Of a stretch of DNA of 64,000 nucleotides, positions 27,719 through 37,788 are shown in pieces. How positions within the stretch are numbered: the stretch's first letter is position 1; every line of letters begins with the position of its first letter. This DNA is from Nostoc sp. LPT. Lineage in GTDB: Bacteria > Cyanobacteriota > Cyanobacteriia > Cyanobacteriales > Nostocaceae. The stretch lies in contig NZ_JABXKF010000019.1 of the NCBI RefSeq assembly GCF_017115165.1, positions 18,028-82,027 on the forward strand. Direction: 5' to 3'. Made by a program: the position numbers and the translations under genes. Under the pieces are notes generated by a model. That model had not been told where the DNA came from. It saw nothing but the letters and a program-made list of their open reading frames with translations, and ran no database searches.

Positions 27719-28896
27719 ATTATTTTTGTTCACAAAAGACAACCACACTTTAGAAATGCCATACCAACCTAAGCCACTTTTTTCATAATTCTCTTAAAAA
27801 CAATTGTTTTCTCAAAAATTAACTCTTTGAACATATCAAAGTGCTAAAAATTAAGCACTTGCATTTTCTTTTAGCAATATCAATAACTCAAGATTTGCTT
27901 TGACTTAGATTTTATTATAATTGAATCGCATAGCCTGTACATAAAAATACTTTTTTCTATCCGCTACTCGAATTATTTGTGTAAAAAAGTTATGAATTCA
28001 TTAAACATTGTTATATTTATGCATTCATATACTTTTGAAATCGAAGCTAATACAGCTTGGCACAGTTAACAATTCAAAATTCAAACATTCAGACGGGGAT
28101 TTAAACCCCGACTGAAAATGATCGGAGGTGGAGTGGCTCCGACTCCGCGCTACATATAGATGTAGGGGTCTTAAACCCTTGAATTTACGATAAACCTACC
28201 ATTATGAGCCTTGAAACACTGGATTTCTAGCCTTAAAAAAGATAGACGTATTTACGCAGCACAGTACTATAGATAGTCTGACATTAGCTTTTGTTTTCTT
28301 GAAATGTTTTGTAACTTTTATTCTGCCTAGATTACTTTTATCACAGTTTAGACTATCAGTTTCCTATGGGAAATCTACTTTGTATAAGTTATGCAAAATT
28401 TGACAAGTTGTCCTATTCAGATTTTTTTATTTCTAAAATGTAAACCATTTGCGTAGACTGCACTGAAAATATTGCTATGAATAGCTTTTTCCAGTTTAAA
28501 ATAAAAATATTCATATTGATAAATGTTTTATAAGCATAATAAAAATGTTATTTTGTTTATTTTAAATATTGTTTACATATAGCAGGATGCTTGACAAGAG
28601 TAGAAAATTAATGATAAATATTTTTGTTAATAATGTTCAATCCATAGATAAACTGTAAATTTCACAAAGCTGTCATGTTAAGGCATATTTTGCCTGAGTT
28701 GGTTGTGCTGTGAAATTTTAGAATTAGAAATAAAAAACTTTTTTCTCAAAAAAATACAGTGTGGCTAATAAGCTGAAATTTTCAATAAATAAAGGCTGAG
28801 AAGGCGATGGCATAACCGCCCAGCGGAGTTAATCGCACTTAACACAACTAGGCAGTTTGGCTCCACATAGATAGTTGTATAAATGGAGTGACATAA
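27719..28896. other. Long divergent regulatory region between uptake and NRPS operons
   Basis: About 1.2 kb, very AT-rich, no gene seen. It contains a hairpin TTCAGACGGGG / CCCCGACTGAA (28087-28115), a following GGAGTGGCTCCGACTCC-type repeat (28130-28150), a weak Fur-like sequence TGATAAATATTTTTG (28612-28626) and a GCGATGG...AATCGC imperfect palindrome (28803-28836). The NRPS start has GGAG eight bases upstream. The unusual length suggests a long leader or several promoters. Confidence 0.55.
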
Positions 28897-31800
28897 ATGA
28901 GCAAAAATCTTTCCGAGCTACCGAGGAAATTCACCTCGTTGGTTGAACTTCTTCATTGGAGAGCGGTTCTGAAACCTGAGCAAAAGGCTTATTCTTTTCT
29001 GCTGGATGGAGAGGTAGAAGCATCATATTTGACTTATGGAAAACTAGATCGCCAAGCTCGGAGCATTGCTGCTCTACTTCAAAGTTATGGAGTCAAAAGT
29101 GGAGAGCGTGGACTACTGCTCTACCCACCTGGTTTAGAATTTATAGCTGCGTTTTTCGGATGTCTGTATGCTGGGGTAATTGCAGTCCCAGCTTATCCGC
29201 CCCGACCGAACCAATCTTTGTCCCGACTCCAGGCTGTTGTGGCAGATGCACAGGCTGCGATTGCCCTTACCACCACAACTGTCTTTGCCAACATTGAGCG
29301 ACAATTCGCTCAGTATCCGAATTTACAAACTTTGCGGTTGCTGACTACTGATAACATTACTACCGATCTAGCACATTTATGGCAGCAGCCATCTATAAAT
29401 AGCGATCGCCTCGCCTTTTTGCAGTATACTTCCGGCTCTACGGGTACACCTAAAGGCGTAATGGTGAGTCATGGGAATTTGCTGCATAACGAACTTTTAA
29501 TTAAGCAGGCAATGCAGCACACAGAAAATACGCTTTTCGTGGGTTGGTTGCCCCTTTTCCATGACATGGGTTTAGTCGGGAATATGCTTCAGCCCTTGTA
29601 CTTGGGGATACCGTGCATACTCATGTCTCCTGTGGCATTTCTGCAAAAGCCCTTGCGGTGGCTACAGGCGATTTCCCGATATAAAGCAACAACTAGCGGT
29701 GGCCCCAACTTTGCCTATGACCTGTGTGTTCGCAAAATCACGCCCGAACAACGAGCCACCCTGGATTTAAGTAGCTGGGAAATTGCTTTTAACGGCGCTG
29801 AACCGATTCGGAAAGAAACTCTAGAGCAGTTTACCGCTACCTTTGCTGAATGTGGCTTCCGGCGTGAGAGTTTCTATCCTTGTTACGGTATGGCAGAAAC
29901 AACGCTGATTATAACTGGTGGCAGCAAATTAGTTCCACCTGTGTTATTACCAGTTCAGTCGGTGGCACTGCTGCAAAATAAAATAGTTCCAGCCAGTCAA
30001 AATGAAACTGGTGTACAGACCATAGTCGGTTGTGGTCATGCCTTACAAGATTTAAAGATTACCATAGTTCATCCTGAGACTCTAACCCTTTGCCAACCTA
30101 ATGAGGTGGGTGAGATTTGGGTTGCAGGATCTAGTGTCACCCAAGGCTACTGGAATCAGCCAGAGCAAACGGATTACACATTCCGAGCCTACCTCAAAGA
30201 TACTCAAGACGGGCCTTTTCTGCGGACAGGAGACTTGGGCTTTTTGCAGGAGGGAGAGCTATTTGTCACAGGTCGCCTGAAGGATTTGATCATTATCCGG
30301 GGTCGCAATCATTACCCGCAAGACATTGAATGGTCAGTAGAACAAAGCCACCCATCACTGCAACCTAGCGGTAGTGCAGCCTTTGCAATTGATCTTGCTG
30401 GCGAAGAAAAATTAGTTATTGCTCAAGAAGTGAAGCGCAGTTTCCTACGAAATTTGGCGACTGAAGAAGTCATTAGAGCTATCCGTCAAGCAGTAGTAAA
30501 AGAACATGAACTGCAAGTTTATGCAGTGTTACTCCTCAAGCCAGGTAGTATCCCCAAAACTTCTAGCGGTAAAATTCAGCGCCATGCTTGTCGTACTAAT
30601 TTTTTGGCAGGAAGTTGGGAAAATATTGCCAGCAGCGTTTTAGAAGAATCTCAGACTACAGTCAATATAGGCAGCCTGACTCATACAGCTGTCCTCGCAT
30701 TAGAGCCACAAGAGCTTCAGTTACAGTTAACCTGTTATCTTCAGCAGTTAGTAGCTCAGGTACTCAAATTAGTGTCTTCCCAAGTCAACCCGCAGCAACC
30801 CTTGAACAGCCTGGGAATTGATTCCTTAATGGCAGTAGAACTCCAGCACACTATTGAAACTAACTTGGGTGTGGTCTTACGGATGACTAGCTTTTTGGGG
30901 GGTTCCAATATTAACCAACTAGCAACTGTAGTACTTGCTGAGTTAACAAATGTTTCTTCTGTCCCTAAAAGCGCTCCAGCCCAAATTAATGAGACTGTCA
31001 CTGAGTACCCTCTTTCCTACGGTCAACAGGCTTTGTACTTTTTACACCAGCTAACACCAGAGAGTCCTGCTTACAACATTGCTAATGCTCTGCGTATTCG
31101 TGGCGAGCTTGATATTTCTGCATTGCATCGAGCATTTCAGAGTTTAGTGGAACGCCATAGAATTCTAGGTACGACTTTCCCAAATGTTGACGGACATCCC
31201 ATACAGCGAGTTCATAAGCACGTAGAGGTTTGCTGGCAACAGGAAGATGCTGCAACATGGGATGAAGAATTTTTGAGCGATCGCCTGCTTAAAGCAGCAT
31301 ACCACCCCTTCAATCTGGAGCAAGGCCCCCTCATGCGGGTGAGTCTGTTGACTCGCTCACAAACGGAACACATTCTTTTACTTGTTGTTCACCACATCGT
31401 CGCAGACTTCTGGAGCCTCACCATCTTGGTAGATGAGTTGGGAACACTGTACCAAGCTCAAAAGAACAATACACCTGTGATGCCTCCTTTGGTTTGGCAG
31501 TACACCGACTATGTACGAAAACAGGCTCTAATGCTAGCGAGTCCAGAAGGCGATCGCCTGTGGGACTACTGGCAAAAGCAGTTGGCAGGATTACCTATAT
31601 TAAATTTGCCAACTGACCGTCCGCGTCCAGCCATTCAAACCTATCAAGGAGCTTCCTTTAGCTATCAGCTGAGTACAGAATTAACTCAAAAACTACAAAA
31701 CTTCAGCCGCAAACGTGGAGTTACTCTCTACATGACCTTGCTAGCAGCCTTGCAAGTGCTACTTTATCGCTACACAGGTCAAGAAGACTTCCTAGTGGGT

Positions 31801-34800
31801 TCCCCCACAACAGGCAGAAGTCAAACTGATGCAGCAGGTGTGGTAGGGTATTTTGTCAATCCGGTAGTATTGCGTTCACCTCTGGTGCTGCGCTTTGCGC
31901 AATCGCCTTTATCAGAAAATCCCACCTTTGATGAGTTTCTCATTCAAGTACGTTCCTGTGTGCTGGATGCTTTTGATCACCAGAACTACCCCTTTGCCCG
32001 ACTAGTTGAGCAACTACAACCAGTGCGAGACTCCAGTCGTTCACCATTATTTCAAGTGATGTTTGTCTTGCAGAAAGCGCACCTACTCAATGAATCAGGT
32101 TTGGCAGCCTTTGCATTAGGGGAAACAGGAGCAAGGATAAAATTAGGGGAACTAGAACTAGAGTCCCTAGCCCTCGAACAGCGAATTGCTCAGTTCGACC
32201 TCAATCTCATCATGGCTGAGGTTAATGAAACACTATCTGCTTCTTGGCAATACAACACAGACCTATTCGATGCTGCCACTATTGCGCGGATGGCTGGTCA
32301 TTTTCAAACCTTACTAGAAGGTATTGTTGCCGACTCACAGCAGCACATCTCACTTCTACCACTCCTCACTGAATTAGAACAGCAACAATTATTATTTGAG
32401 TGGAATCAGAACCAAGTAGATTACGCCAGCAAACCTTGTCTCCATCAACAATTTGAGGCTCAGGTAGAGCAGACACCAAATGCAGTGGCGGTAGTATTTG
32501 AAACAGAACAACTCACTTATGCCGAATTGAATCGACGAGCCAATCAATTAGCACATCATCTACAAACTCTGGGAGTAGAGCCGGAGGTGTTAGTTGGCAT
32601 TTGTCTAGAGCGATCGCTCTTAATGGTAGTGAGTATCTTGGCGACTCTCAAAGCTGGAGGAGCTTACGTTCCTCTAGATCCCTCCTATCCTCAAGAACGT
32701 CTGGCTTTCATGGTGGAAAATGCCCAGGTTTCAGTGTTGCTGACTCAAGAGAAATTCCTCGCAGCTTTGCCCGAACATGGGGCGCAAGTGGTCTTGGTGG
32801 ACAAAAACCATGAGGTTTGGACTAGTAAAAATGTGGACAACCCAATTAGCCAGGTGACAGCTGATAATTTAGCTTATGTGATTTACACCTCCGGTTCGAC
32901 TGGCAAACCAAAGGGGGTAATGAACACCCATAGAGGAATTTGCAATCGTCTATCTTGGATGCAGGAAACTTATCAACTGACAACAGTAGATAAAGTGTTC
33001 CAAAAGACACCCTTTAGCTTTGATGTCTCTATTTGGGAATTCTTCTGGCCTTTGACTACCGGAGCGCGTTTAGTGGTAGCTCGTCCAGCAAGTCATCAAG
33101 ATAGCGCCTACCTCGTTCAGATAATTGCCCAGGAACAGATCACCACGCTGCATTTTGTTCCTTCCATGTTGCAAGTGTTTCTTGAAGAACCTGGGCTTGA
33201 AGCGTGTCAATGCTTGAGACAGGTGATGTGTAGTGGTGAAGCCCTACCTTTGAAACTACAAGAACGATTTTTTGCGCGTTTGGATGCAGACTTACATAAT
33301 TTGTACGGGCCAACGGAAGCTGCGATCGATGTTACGTTCTGGGCTTGTGAACGTGAGAGTCGTAAACACACTGTTCCCATTGGTCGCCCCATTGCCAATA
33401 CACAAATTTATTTGCTAGATAATCACTTGCAACCAGTGCCTATTGGCGTACCTGGGGAACTACACATTGGCGGTGTGGGTTTAGCGCGGGGTTATCTCCA
33501 TCAACCAGAATTAACAGATATTAAATTCATTGCCAACCCGTTTAACAAGTCAAAAGTCAAAAGTCAAAAGTCAAAATTAGAACGTCTTTACAAAACTGGG
33601 GATTTGGCACGCTACCTGAGCGATGGCAACATTGAATATTTGGGACGACTTGACCATCAAGTTAAATTGCGGGGGTTCAGGATTGAGCTAGGAGAGATTG
33701 AAGCGATACTGAGTCAACATCCAGCATTGCGGGAAGTTGTTGTTTTGATGAGAGAAATTGAGAAGAAGGAACAGCACCGAGATTTCACACCACTGGTTGA
33801 CGTAGAAAATTCATCAACAATTACTGGTTTGCGTCGCTTACTCAAGGGAGAATTGGCTAATTCTCAGGCAGATTTTAGGAATCAGCAATTAGTTGCTTAT
33901 TGTGTCACCCATCATCAACCAGCACCCACTACTAGCGAATTGCGTCGCTTTCTCTTAGAGAAGCTCCCTGATTACATGATTCCGGCGGCTTTTGTCATAC
34001 TGGATGCACTGCCTTTAACGCCGAATGGTAAAGTAGACCGGCAGTCTTTACCAATTCCTGGTAAAGTCAGACCTGAATTGGAAAAAGCTTTCGTAGCACC
34101 TCGCACTTTCATAGAAAAGGCGTTGGCAGAGGTTTGGGCAGAGGTGCTGGACATTGAACAAGTGGGCATTCACGACAACTTTTTTGAGTTGGGAGGAGAT
34201 TCGATTCGCAGCATCCAAGTGCTAGCTAGAGCCACTGCAAAAGGTTTAAGCTTCTCCTTAGCGCAGATTTTCCAGCATCAGACTATCGACTCACTGGCAC
34301 GAGAAATTACTTTTGTTGAACTCAGTGCTTTAATAACTCAAAAAACAGAGCCATTTAGCCTGATTTCCCAGACAGAACGGCAAAAGCTACCCAAAGATGT
34401 AGAAGATGCCTATCCTTTGGCTAGGGTTCAAGCTGGGGTGATTTTTCACACTCAGTCCATGCCTGATGAGCCGATGTACCATGATATTTTTCTTTACAAT
34501 TTACAAGTTCGTCTAGACATTGAATTGTTTCAAAAAGCTCTACAGCACGTTGTTGATCGCCATGCTATCCTGCGGACATCCTTTGATCTGACTAACTTTA
34601 GCGAACCCCTACAACTAGTTCATCAACAAGTTACTGCTCCCTTTCACGTCGAAGACTTGCGTCATTTGTCACCAGACCAACAACAACAAGCACTTTCCAC
34701 CTGGATAAAAGCTGAAAAACGACAAAATTTTGATTGGTCTTCCCCACCATTTATTCGCTTTTTCATTCACCGCCTCACAGAGCAGTCTTTTTATCTCACC

Positions 34801-37776
34801 TTTAGCTGTCACACTTCTATTCTTGACGGCTGGAGCAAAGCTTGTTTGCTGACAGAATTGCTGCATCATTATTATGCTTTGCTCAATGGTAAAAGCGAAG
34901 CCATTGAACCAGCCCCAGCTATAACTTATCGAGATTTTGTCGCCTTAGAGCGTGCAACATTGCAATCGCCAGACTCTCAAGATTTTTGGAGGCAAAAATT
35001 AGCAGATTGTGTAACCACGAGAATAGCCCGTTGGGTTGTGGCTCACCACAGCGCAAATACCCCAGAAATTGGCTTTTTAGATGTCCCCATCTCCCCAGAA
35101 CTTTCTGAGAAATTGCAAAAACTAGCCCGGTTAGCAGAAGTCCCCCTGAAAAACGTCTTGTTAGCTGCACATATCAGGGTGATGAGTTTGTTAAGTGGCG
35201 AGAGTGATATCCTCACAGGGCTGGAGTCTAATGGTCGATTGGAAGAAGCTGACGGAGAAAAAACTTTAGGAATCCATTTGAACACGGTTCCCTTGCGTTT
35301 GCAGCTGATGGGGGGAACTTGGCTAGAGTTGGTGCAGCAGGTTTTTGCAGCTGAACGAGAGTTGTTGCCCTTCAGGCGTTATCCCTATGCAGATTTACAT
35401 CAACTTGTTGGTCGTCAGGCTCTCCAGCCCCTAGTTGAAACTGTTTTTAATTACACTAACTTTCATGTTTATGAGAGTCTGCAAAGTCTCAAAGATTTGG
35501 AAGTTTTAGGGGCGAGGGGTTTTGGTGAAACTCATTTTACGTTGCGGTCTGAGTTTAATCTCAATCATGCCTCAAATTGCATCCAACTCGATTTAGAGTG
35601 CGACTTGACACAGATAAGTCATGCTCAGTTAGAGACTATTGGCACTTATTTTCAAGAAACACTAACAGTAATGTCTGCACAGCCGTTGGCACGTTACGAG
35701 TCTCAATGTCTTTTGGGCGATCGCCAACGACAGATGTTGCTCGAAGAGTGGAATAACACCAGCAAATATCCTCAATGCTGTATCCATCAACACTTTGAGG
35801 CTATGGCAGCACAAAATCCTGATGCGATCGCGATCGTCTTTGCCGATGAAAAACTCAGCTACCAACAGCTAAATCATCGAGCTAATGCTCTAGCCCATTA
35901 CTTGCAGCGTTTAGGAGTAACTGCCGATGTGCCAGTGGCTCTCTGTGTCGAGCGTTCCTTGGAGATGATAGTGGGAATTTTGGGAATCCTCAAGGCAGGA
36001 GGAGCCTACGTACCTTTAGACCCAACATATCCCCAAGAAAATCTCGCTTTTATACTGAAAGATGCTCAAGTGCCAGTCCTGCTGACTCAGGCACGGCTAA
36101 TAGCAGACTTACCTACCCACACAGCCCAAATTGTCTGCCTAGACTCAGACTGGCAGATTGTAGCGCAAAGCGCAGAAAACCCCAGCAGTACAAGCACATT
36201 AGAAAACCTCGCCTACATTATTTACACATCAGGCTCCACAGGTCAACCCAAGGGAGTACTCGTTACCCAGCAAAACTTAGTCCATTCCACGTTGGCGCGG
36301 ATTACTTATTACTCAGAACCCGTTACCAGTTTCTTATTAATTCCCTCCTTTGCTTTTGATAGTTCAGTAGCGTCCATATTTTGGACATTGTGTCAAGGAG
36401 GTAGGCTGGTGCTGTTAAGAGAAAGTTCCCAGAGAGATATTTGGGAATTAGCCAAGCTAATTGTTCAACATCAAGTTTCACACTGGTTGAGTGTTCCCTC
36501 ACTCTACAGCGCTCTTTTAGCACACACAGATATAACTGGGCTTGGCTGTTTGCAAACAGTTATTGTTGCTGGGGAATCTTGTTCTACAGAGTTGGTTGAA
36601 CGCCATCATCAGTTACTACCCTATACATCCTTATTTAATGAGTATGGCCCCACAGAAGCAACAGTTTGGAGCAGTGTATACAATTGTCAAAACCATGACT
36701 TAAAAAATCCTGTGCCAATTGGTCGTCCAATTGCCAACACCCAAATTTATTTACTGGATTCTCATCTCCAACCAGTACCAATTGGTGTATCTGGTGAAGT
36801 TTATATTGGTGGTTTAGGTGTAGCGCGGGGTTATCTCAATCGTCCAGAACTAACTACCCAAAAGTTTATTCCCAACCCCTTTAACAAGTCAAAAGTCAAA
36901 AGGAGCCAGTGCGTTGCGGGGGTTCCTACGCCACTTGCTCCACTTGGGGAAACCCCAAGACCGCAGTGGCTCCCCGTTGTAGCACCTGGCGTTCAAAAGT
37001 CAAAACAGAGCGATCGCCTTTACAAAACTGGGGATTTAGGCCGTTATCTTCCAGATGGCAACATTGAGTTTTTGGGACGTATCGATCATCAGGTGAAGAT
37101 TCGCGGGTATCGGATTGAACTAACGGCGATTGAGGCAATTTTACTTCAACATCCTGTTGTTCAAGAAGCGATCGCCACACTTTTAGAAGACTCAGGTAGC
37201 AAACGCTTAGTCGCCTACATAGTAATAGAGCAAAAACCAGCACCTACAACCAAGGAATTGCGGAGTTTCTTGCGGCAGAAGTTACCAGAATATATGCTTC
37301 CTACCAGCTTTGTCATCTTAGAAGAATTGCCATTGACACCTAGCGGCAAAGTTGATCGTCGCCGTTTGCCAGCACCTGAGCAGGTACAATCCGATGAGGA
37401 AAAAATGGCTTATACTGCACCCCGCACGGTAGTAGAAGAGGTGCTAGCTACAATCTGGAGTCAAGTTTTGGGAATTGGGCAGGTGGGTATCCACAACAAC
37501 TTTTTAGAGTTGGGAGGTGATTCGATTCAAAGTATTCAGGTTGCGGCTAAAGCTTATGAAGCAGGGTTGAAATTCAGTATCAATCAGTTATTTGCATATC
37601 CAACAATTGCAGAGTTAGCAACGGTTGTGGAGAGAATTTACGTTCCCCAAGAGGAAATGCCGCCCATTGCTCATTTCGTGTCCACCGATACGCCAAGCTT
37701 CAAACCTTCAGACTTTCCAGAAGCTGAATTAACTCAGGAAGAACTAAATAAGCTTTTTTTGAACAACAACAAGTAG
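28897..37776 (+). CDS. Nonribosomal peptide synthetase: FAAL-PCP-C-A(Ser)-PCP-C-A-PCP
   Basis: 2959 residues. Residues 1-590 are a fatty-acyl-AMP ligase (LQYTSGSTGTPKGVM; YGMAETTLIITGG). PCP1 (LGIDSLMAVELQ, about 640), C1 (HHIVADFW, about 831) and A1 (IYTSGSTGKPKGVM, about 1325) follow. The A1 pocket residues read D-V-W-H-M-S-L-I-D-K, one change from the serine code. PCP2 is LGGDSIRSIQ (about 1758). C2 starts DAYPLARVQAGVIFH, and its active site reads CHTSILDGW, with Thr in place of the second His of HHxxxDG. The A2 pocket reads D-S-A-L-I-A-E-V-W-K, unassigned. PCP3 is LGGDSIQSIQ (about 2868). There is no epimerase and no terminal domain, so the chain passes to the next protein. Repeat DNA is inserted in frame before motif YKTGDL of both A domains. 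Confidence 0.93.
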   Translation: MSKNLSELPRKFTSLVELLHWRAVLKPEQKAYSFLLDGEVEASYLTYGKLDRQARSIAALLQSYGVKSGERGLLLYPPGLEFIAAFFGCLYAGVIAVPAYPPRPNQSLSRLQAVVADAQAAIALTTTTVFANIERQFAQYPNLQTLRLLTTDNITTDLAHLWQQPSINSDRLAFLQYTSGSTGTPKGVMVSHGNLLHNELLIKQAMQHTENTLFVGWLPLFHDMGLVGNMLQPLYLGIPCILMSPVAFLQKPLRWLQAISRYKATTSGGPNFAYDLCVRKITPEQRATLDLSSWEIAFNGAEPIRKETLEQFTATFAECGFRRESFYPCYGMAETTLIITGGSKLVPPVLLPVQSVALLQNKIVPASQNETGVQTIVGCGHALQDLKITIVHPETLTLCQPNEVGEIWVAGSSVTQGYWNQPEQTDYTFRAYLKDTQDGPFLRTGDLGFLQEGELFVTGRLKDLIIIRGRNHYPQDIEWSVEQSHPSLQPSGSAAFAIDLAGEEKLVIAQEVKRSFLRNLATEEVIRAIRQAVVKEHELQVYAVLLLKPGSIPKTSSGKIQRHACRTNFLAGSWENIASSVLEESQTTVNIGSLTHTAVLALEPQELQLQLTCYLQQLVAQVLKLVSSQVNPQQPLNSLGIDSLMAVELQHTIETNLGVVLRMTSFLGGSNINQLATVVLAELTNVSSVPKSAPAQINETVTEYPLSYGQQALYFLHQLTPESPAYNIANALRIRGELDISALHRAFQSLVERHRILGTTFPNVDGHPIQRVHKHVEVCWQQEDAATWDEEFLSDRLLKAAYHPFNLEQGPLMRVSLLTRSQTEHILLLVVHHIVADFWSLTILVDELGTLYQAQKNNTPVMPPLVWQYTDYVRKQALMLASPEGDRLWDYWQKQLAGLPILNLPTDRPRPAIQTYQGASFSYQLSTELTQKLQNFSRKRGVTLYMTLLAALQVLLYRYTGQEDFLVGSPTTGRSQTDAAGVVGYFVNPVVLRSPLVLRFAQSPLSENPTFDEFLIQVRSCVLDAFDHQNYPFARLVEQLQPVRDSSRSPLFQVMFVLQKAHLLNESGLAAFALGETGARIKLGELELESLALEQRIAQFDLNLIMAEVNETLSASWQYNTDLFDAATIARMAGHFQTLLEGIVADSQQHISLLPLLTELEQQQLLFEWNQNQVDYASKPCLHQQFEAQVEQTPNAVAVVFETEQLTYAELNRRANQLAHHLQTLGVEPEVLVGICLERSLLMVVSILATLKAGGAYVPLDPSYPQERLAFMVENAQVSVLLTQEKFLAALPEHGAQVVLVDKNHEVWTSKNVDNPISQVTADNLAYVIYTSGSTGKPKGVMNTHRGICNRLSWMQETYQLTTVDKVFQKTPFSFDVSIWEFFWPLTTGARLVVARPASHQDSAYLVQIIAQEQITTLHFVPSMLQVFLEEPGLEACQCLRQVMCSGEALPLKLQERFFARLDADLHNLYGPTEAAIDVTFWACERESRKHTVPIGRPIANTQIYLLDNHLQPVPIGVPGELHIGGVGLARGYLHQPELTDIKFIANPFNKSKVKSQKSKLERLYKTGDLARYLSDGNIEYLGRLDHQVKLRGFRIELGEIEAILSQHPALREVVVLMREIEKKEQHRDFTPLVDVENSSTITGLRRLLKGELANSQADFRNQQLVAYCVTHHQPAPTTSELRRFLLEKLPDYMIPAAFVILDALPLTPNGKVDRQSLPIPGKVRPELEKAFVAPRTFIEKALAEVWAEVLDIEQVGIHDNFFELGGDSIRSIQVLARATAKGLSFSLAQIFQHQTIDSLAREITFVELSALITQKTEPFSLISQTERQKLPKDVEDAYPLARVQAGVIFHTQSMPDEPMYHDIFLYNLQVRLDIELFQKALQHVVDRHAILRTSFDLTNFSEPLQLVHQQVTAPFHVEDLRHLSPDQQQQALSTWIKAEKRQNFDWSSPPFIRFFIHRLTEQSFYLTFSCHTSILDGWSKACLLTELLHHYYALLNGKSEAIEPAPAITYRDFVALERATLQSPDSQDFWRQKLADCVTTRIARWVVAHHSANTPEIGFLDVPISPELSEKLQKLARLAEVPLKNVLLAAHIRVMSLLSGESDILTGLESNGRLEEADGEKTLGIHLNTVPLRLQLMGGTWLELVQQVFAAERELLPFRRYPYADLHQLVGRQALQPLVETVFNYTNFHVYESLQSLKDLEVLGARGFGETHFTLRSEFNLNHASNCIQLDLECDLTQISHAQLETIGTYFQETLTVMSAQPLARYESQCLLGDRQRQMLLEEWNNTSKYPQCCIHQHFEAMAAQNPDAIAIVFADEKLSYQQLNHRANALAHYLQRLGVTADVPVALCVERSLEMIVGILGILKAGGAYVPLDPTYPQENLAFILKDAQVPVLLTQARLIADLPTHTAQIVCLDSDWQIVAQSAENPSSTSTLENLAYIIYTSGSTGQPKGVLVTQQNLVHSTLARITYYSEPVTSFLLIPSFAFDSSVASIFWTLCQGGRLVLLRESSQRDIWELAKLIVQHQVSHWLSVPSLYSALLAHTDITGLGCLQTVIVAGESCSTELVERHHQLLPYTSLFNEYGPTEATVWSSVYNCQNHDLKNPVPIGRPIANTQIYLLDSHLQPVPIGVSGEVYIGGLGVARGYLNRPELTTQKFIPNPFNKSKVKRSQCVAGVPTPLAPLGETPRPQWLPVVAPGVQKSKQSDRLYKTGDLGRYLPDGNIEFLGRIDHQVKIRGYRIELTAIEAILLQHPVVQEAIATLLEDSGSKRLVAYIVIEQKPAPTTKELRSFLRQKLPEYMLPTSFVILEELPLTPSGKVDRRRLPAPEQVQSDEEKMAYTAPRTVVEEVLATIWSQVLGIGQVGIHNNFLELGGDSIQSIQVAAKAYEAGLKFSINQLFAYPTIAELATVVERIYVPQEEMPPIAHFVSTDTPSFKPSDFPEAELTQEELNKLFLNNNK
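33547..33576 (+). repeat. STRR inside the first adenylation domain
   Basis: Four tandem copies of AAGTCAA(A) encode KSKVKSQKSK between NPFN and LERLYKTGDL. The corresponding loop in the A domain of the next gene is just NPFSNEPNARLYKTGDL, so this is an in-frame repeat expansion in a tolerant loop. Confidence 0.85.
36885..37005 (+). repeat. Palindromic element inserted in an STRR inside the second adenylation domain
   Basis: AAGTCAAAAGTCAAA is interrupted by an element with 12-bp ends GGAGCCAGTGCG / CGCAGTGGCTCC and an inner CTTGGGG / CCCCAAG palindrome, after which the AAAAGTCAAAA repeat resumes. It is read in frame, adding about 35 residues (RSQCVAGVPTPLAPLGETP and onward) just before LYKTGDLG. 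Confidence 0.85.
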
Positions 37777-37788
37777 AAATTTCAAGGT

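Noticed and set aside
28612..28626. Possible Fur box in front of the NRPS genes
   Set aside because: TGATAAATATTTTTG has only about 10 of 14 consensus positions in a very AT-rich region, too weak to list as a site.
36926..37243. Reverse-strand frame of 105 codons inside the NRPS
   Set aside because: It is an antisense shadow of the adenylation domain and the inserted repeat element.
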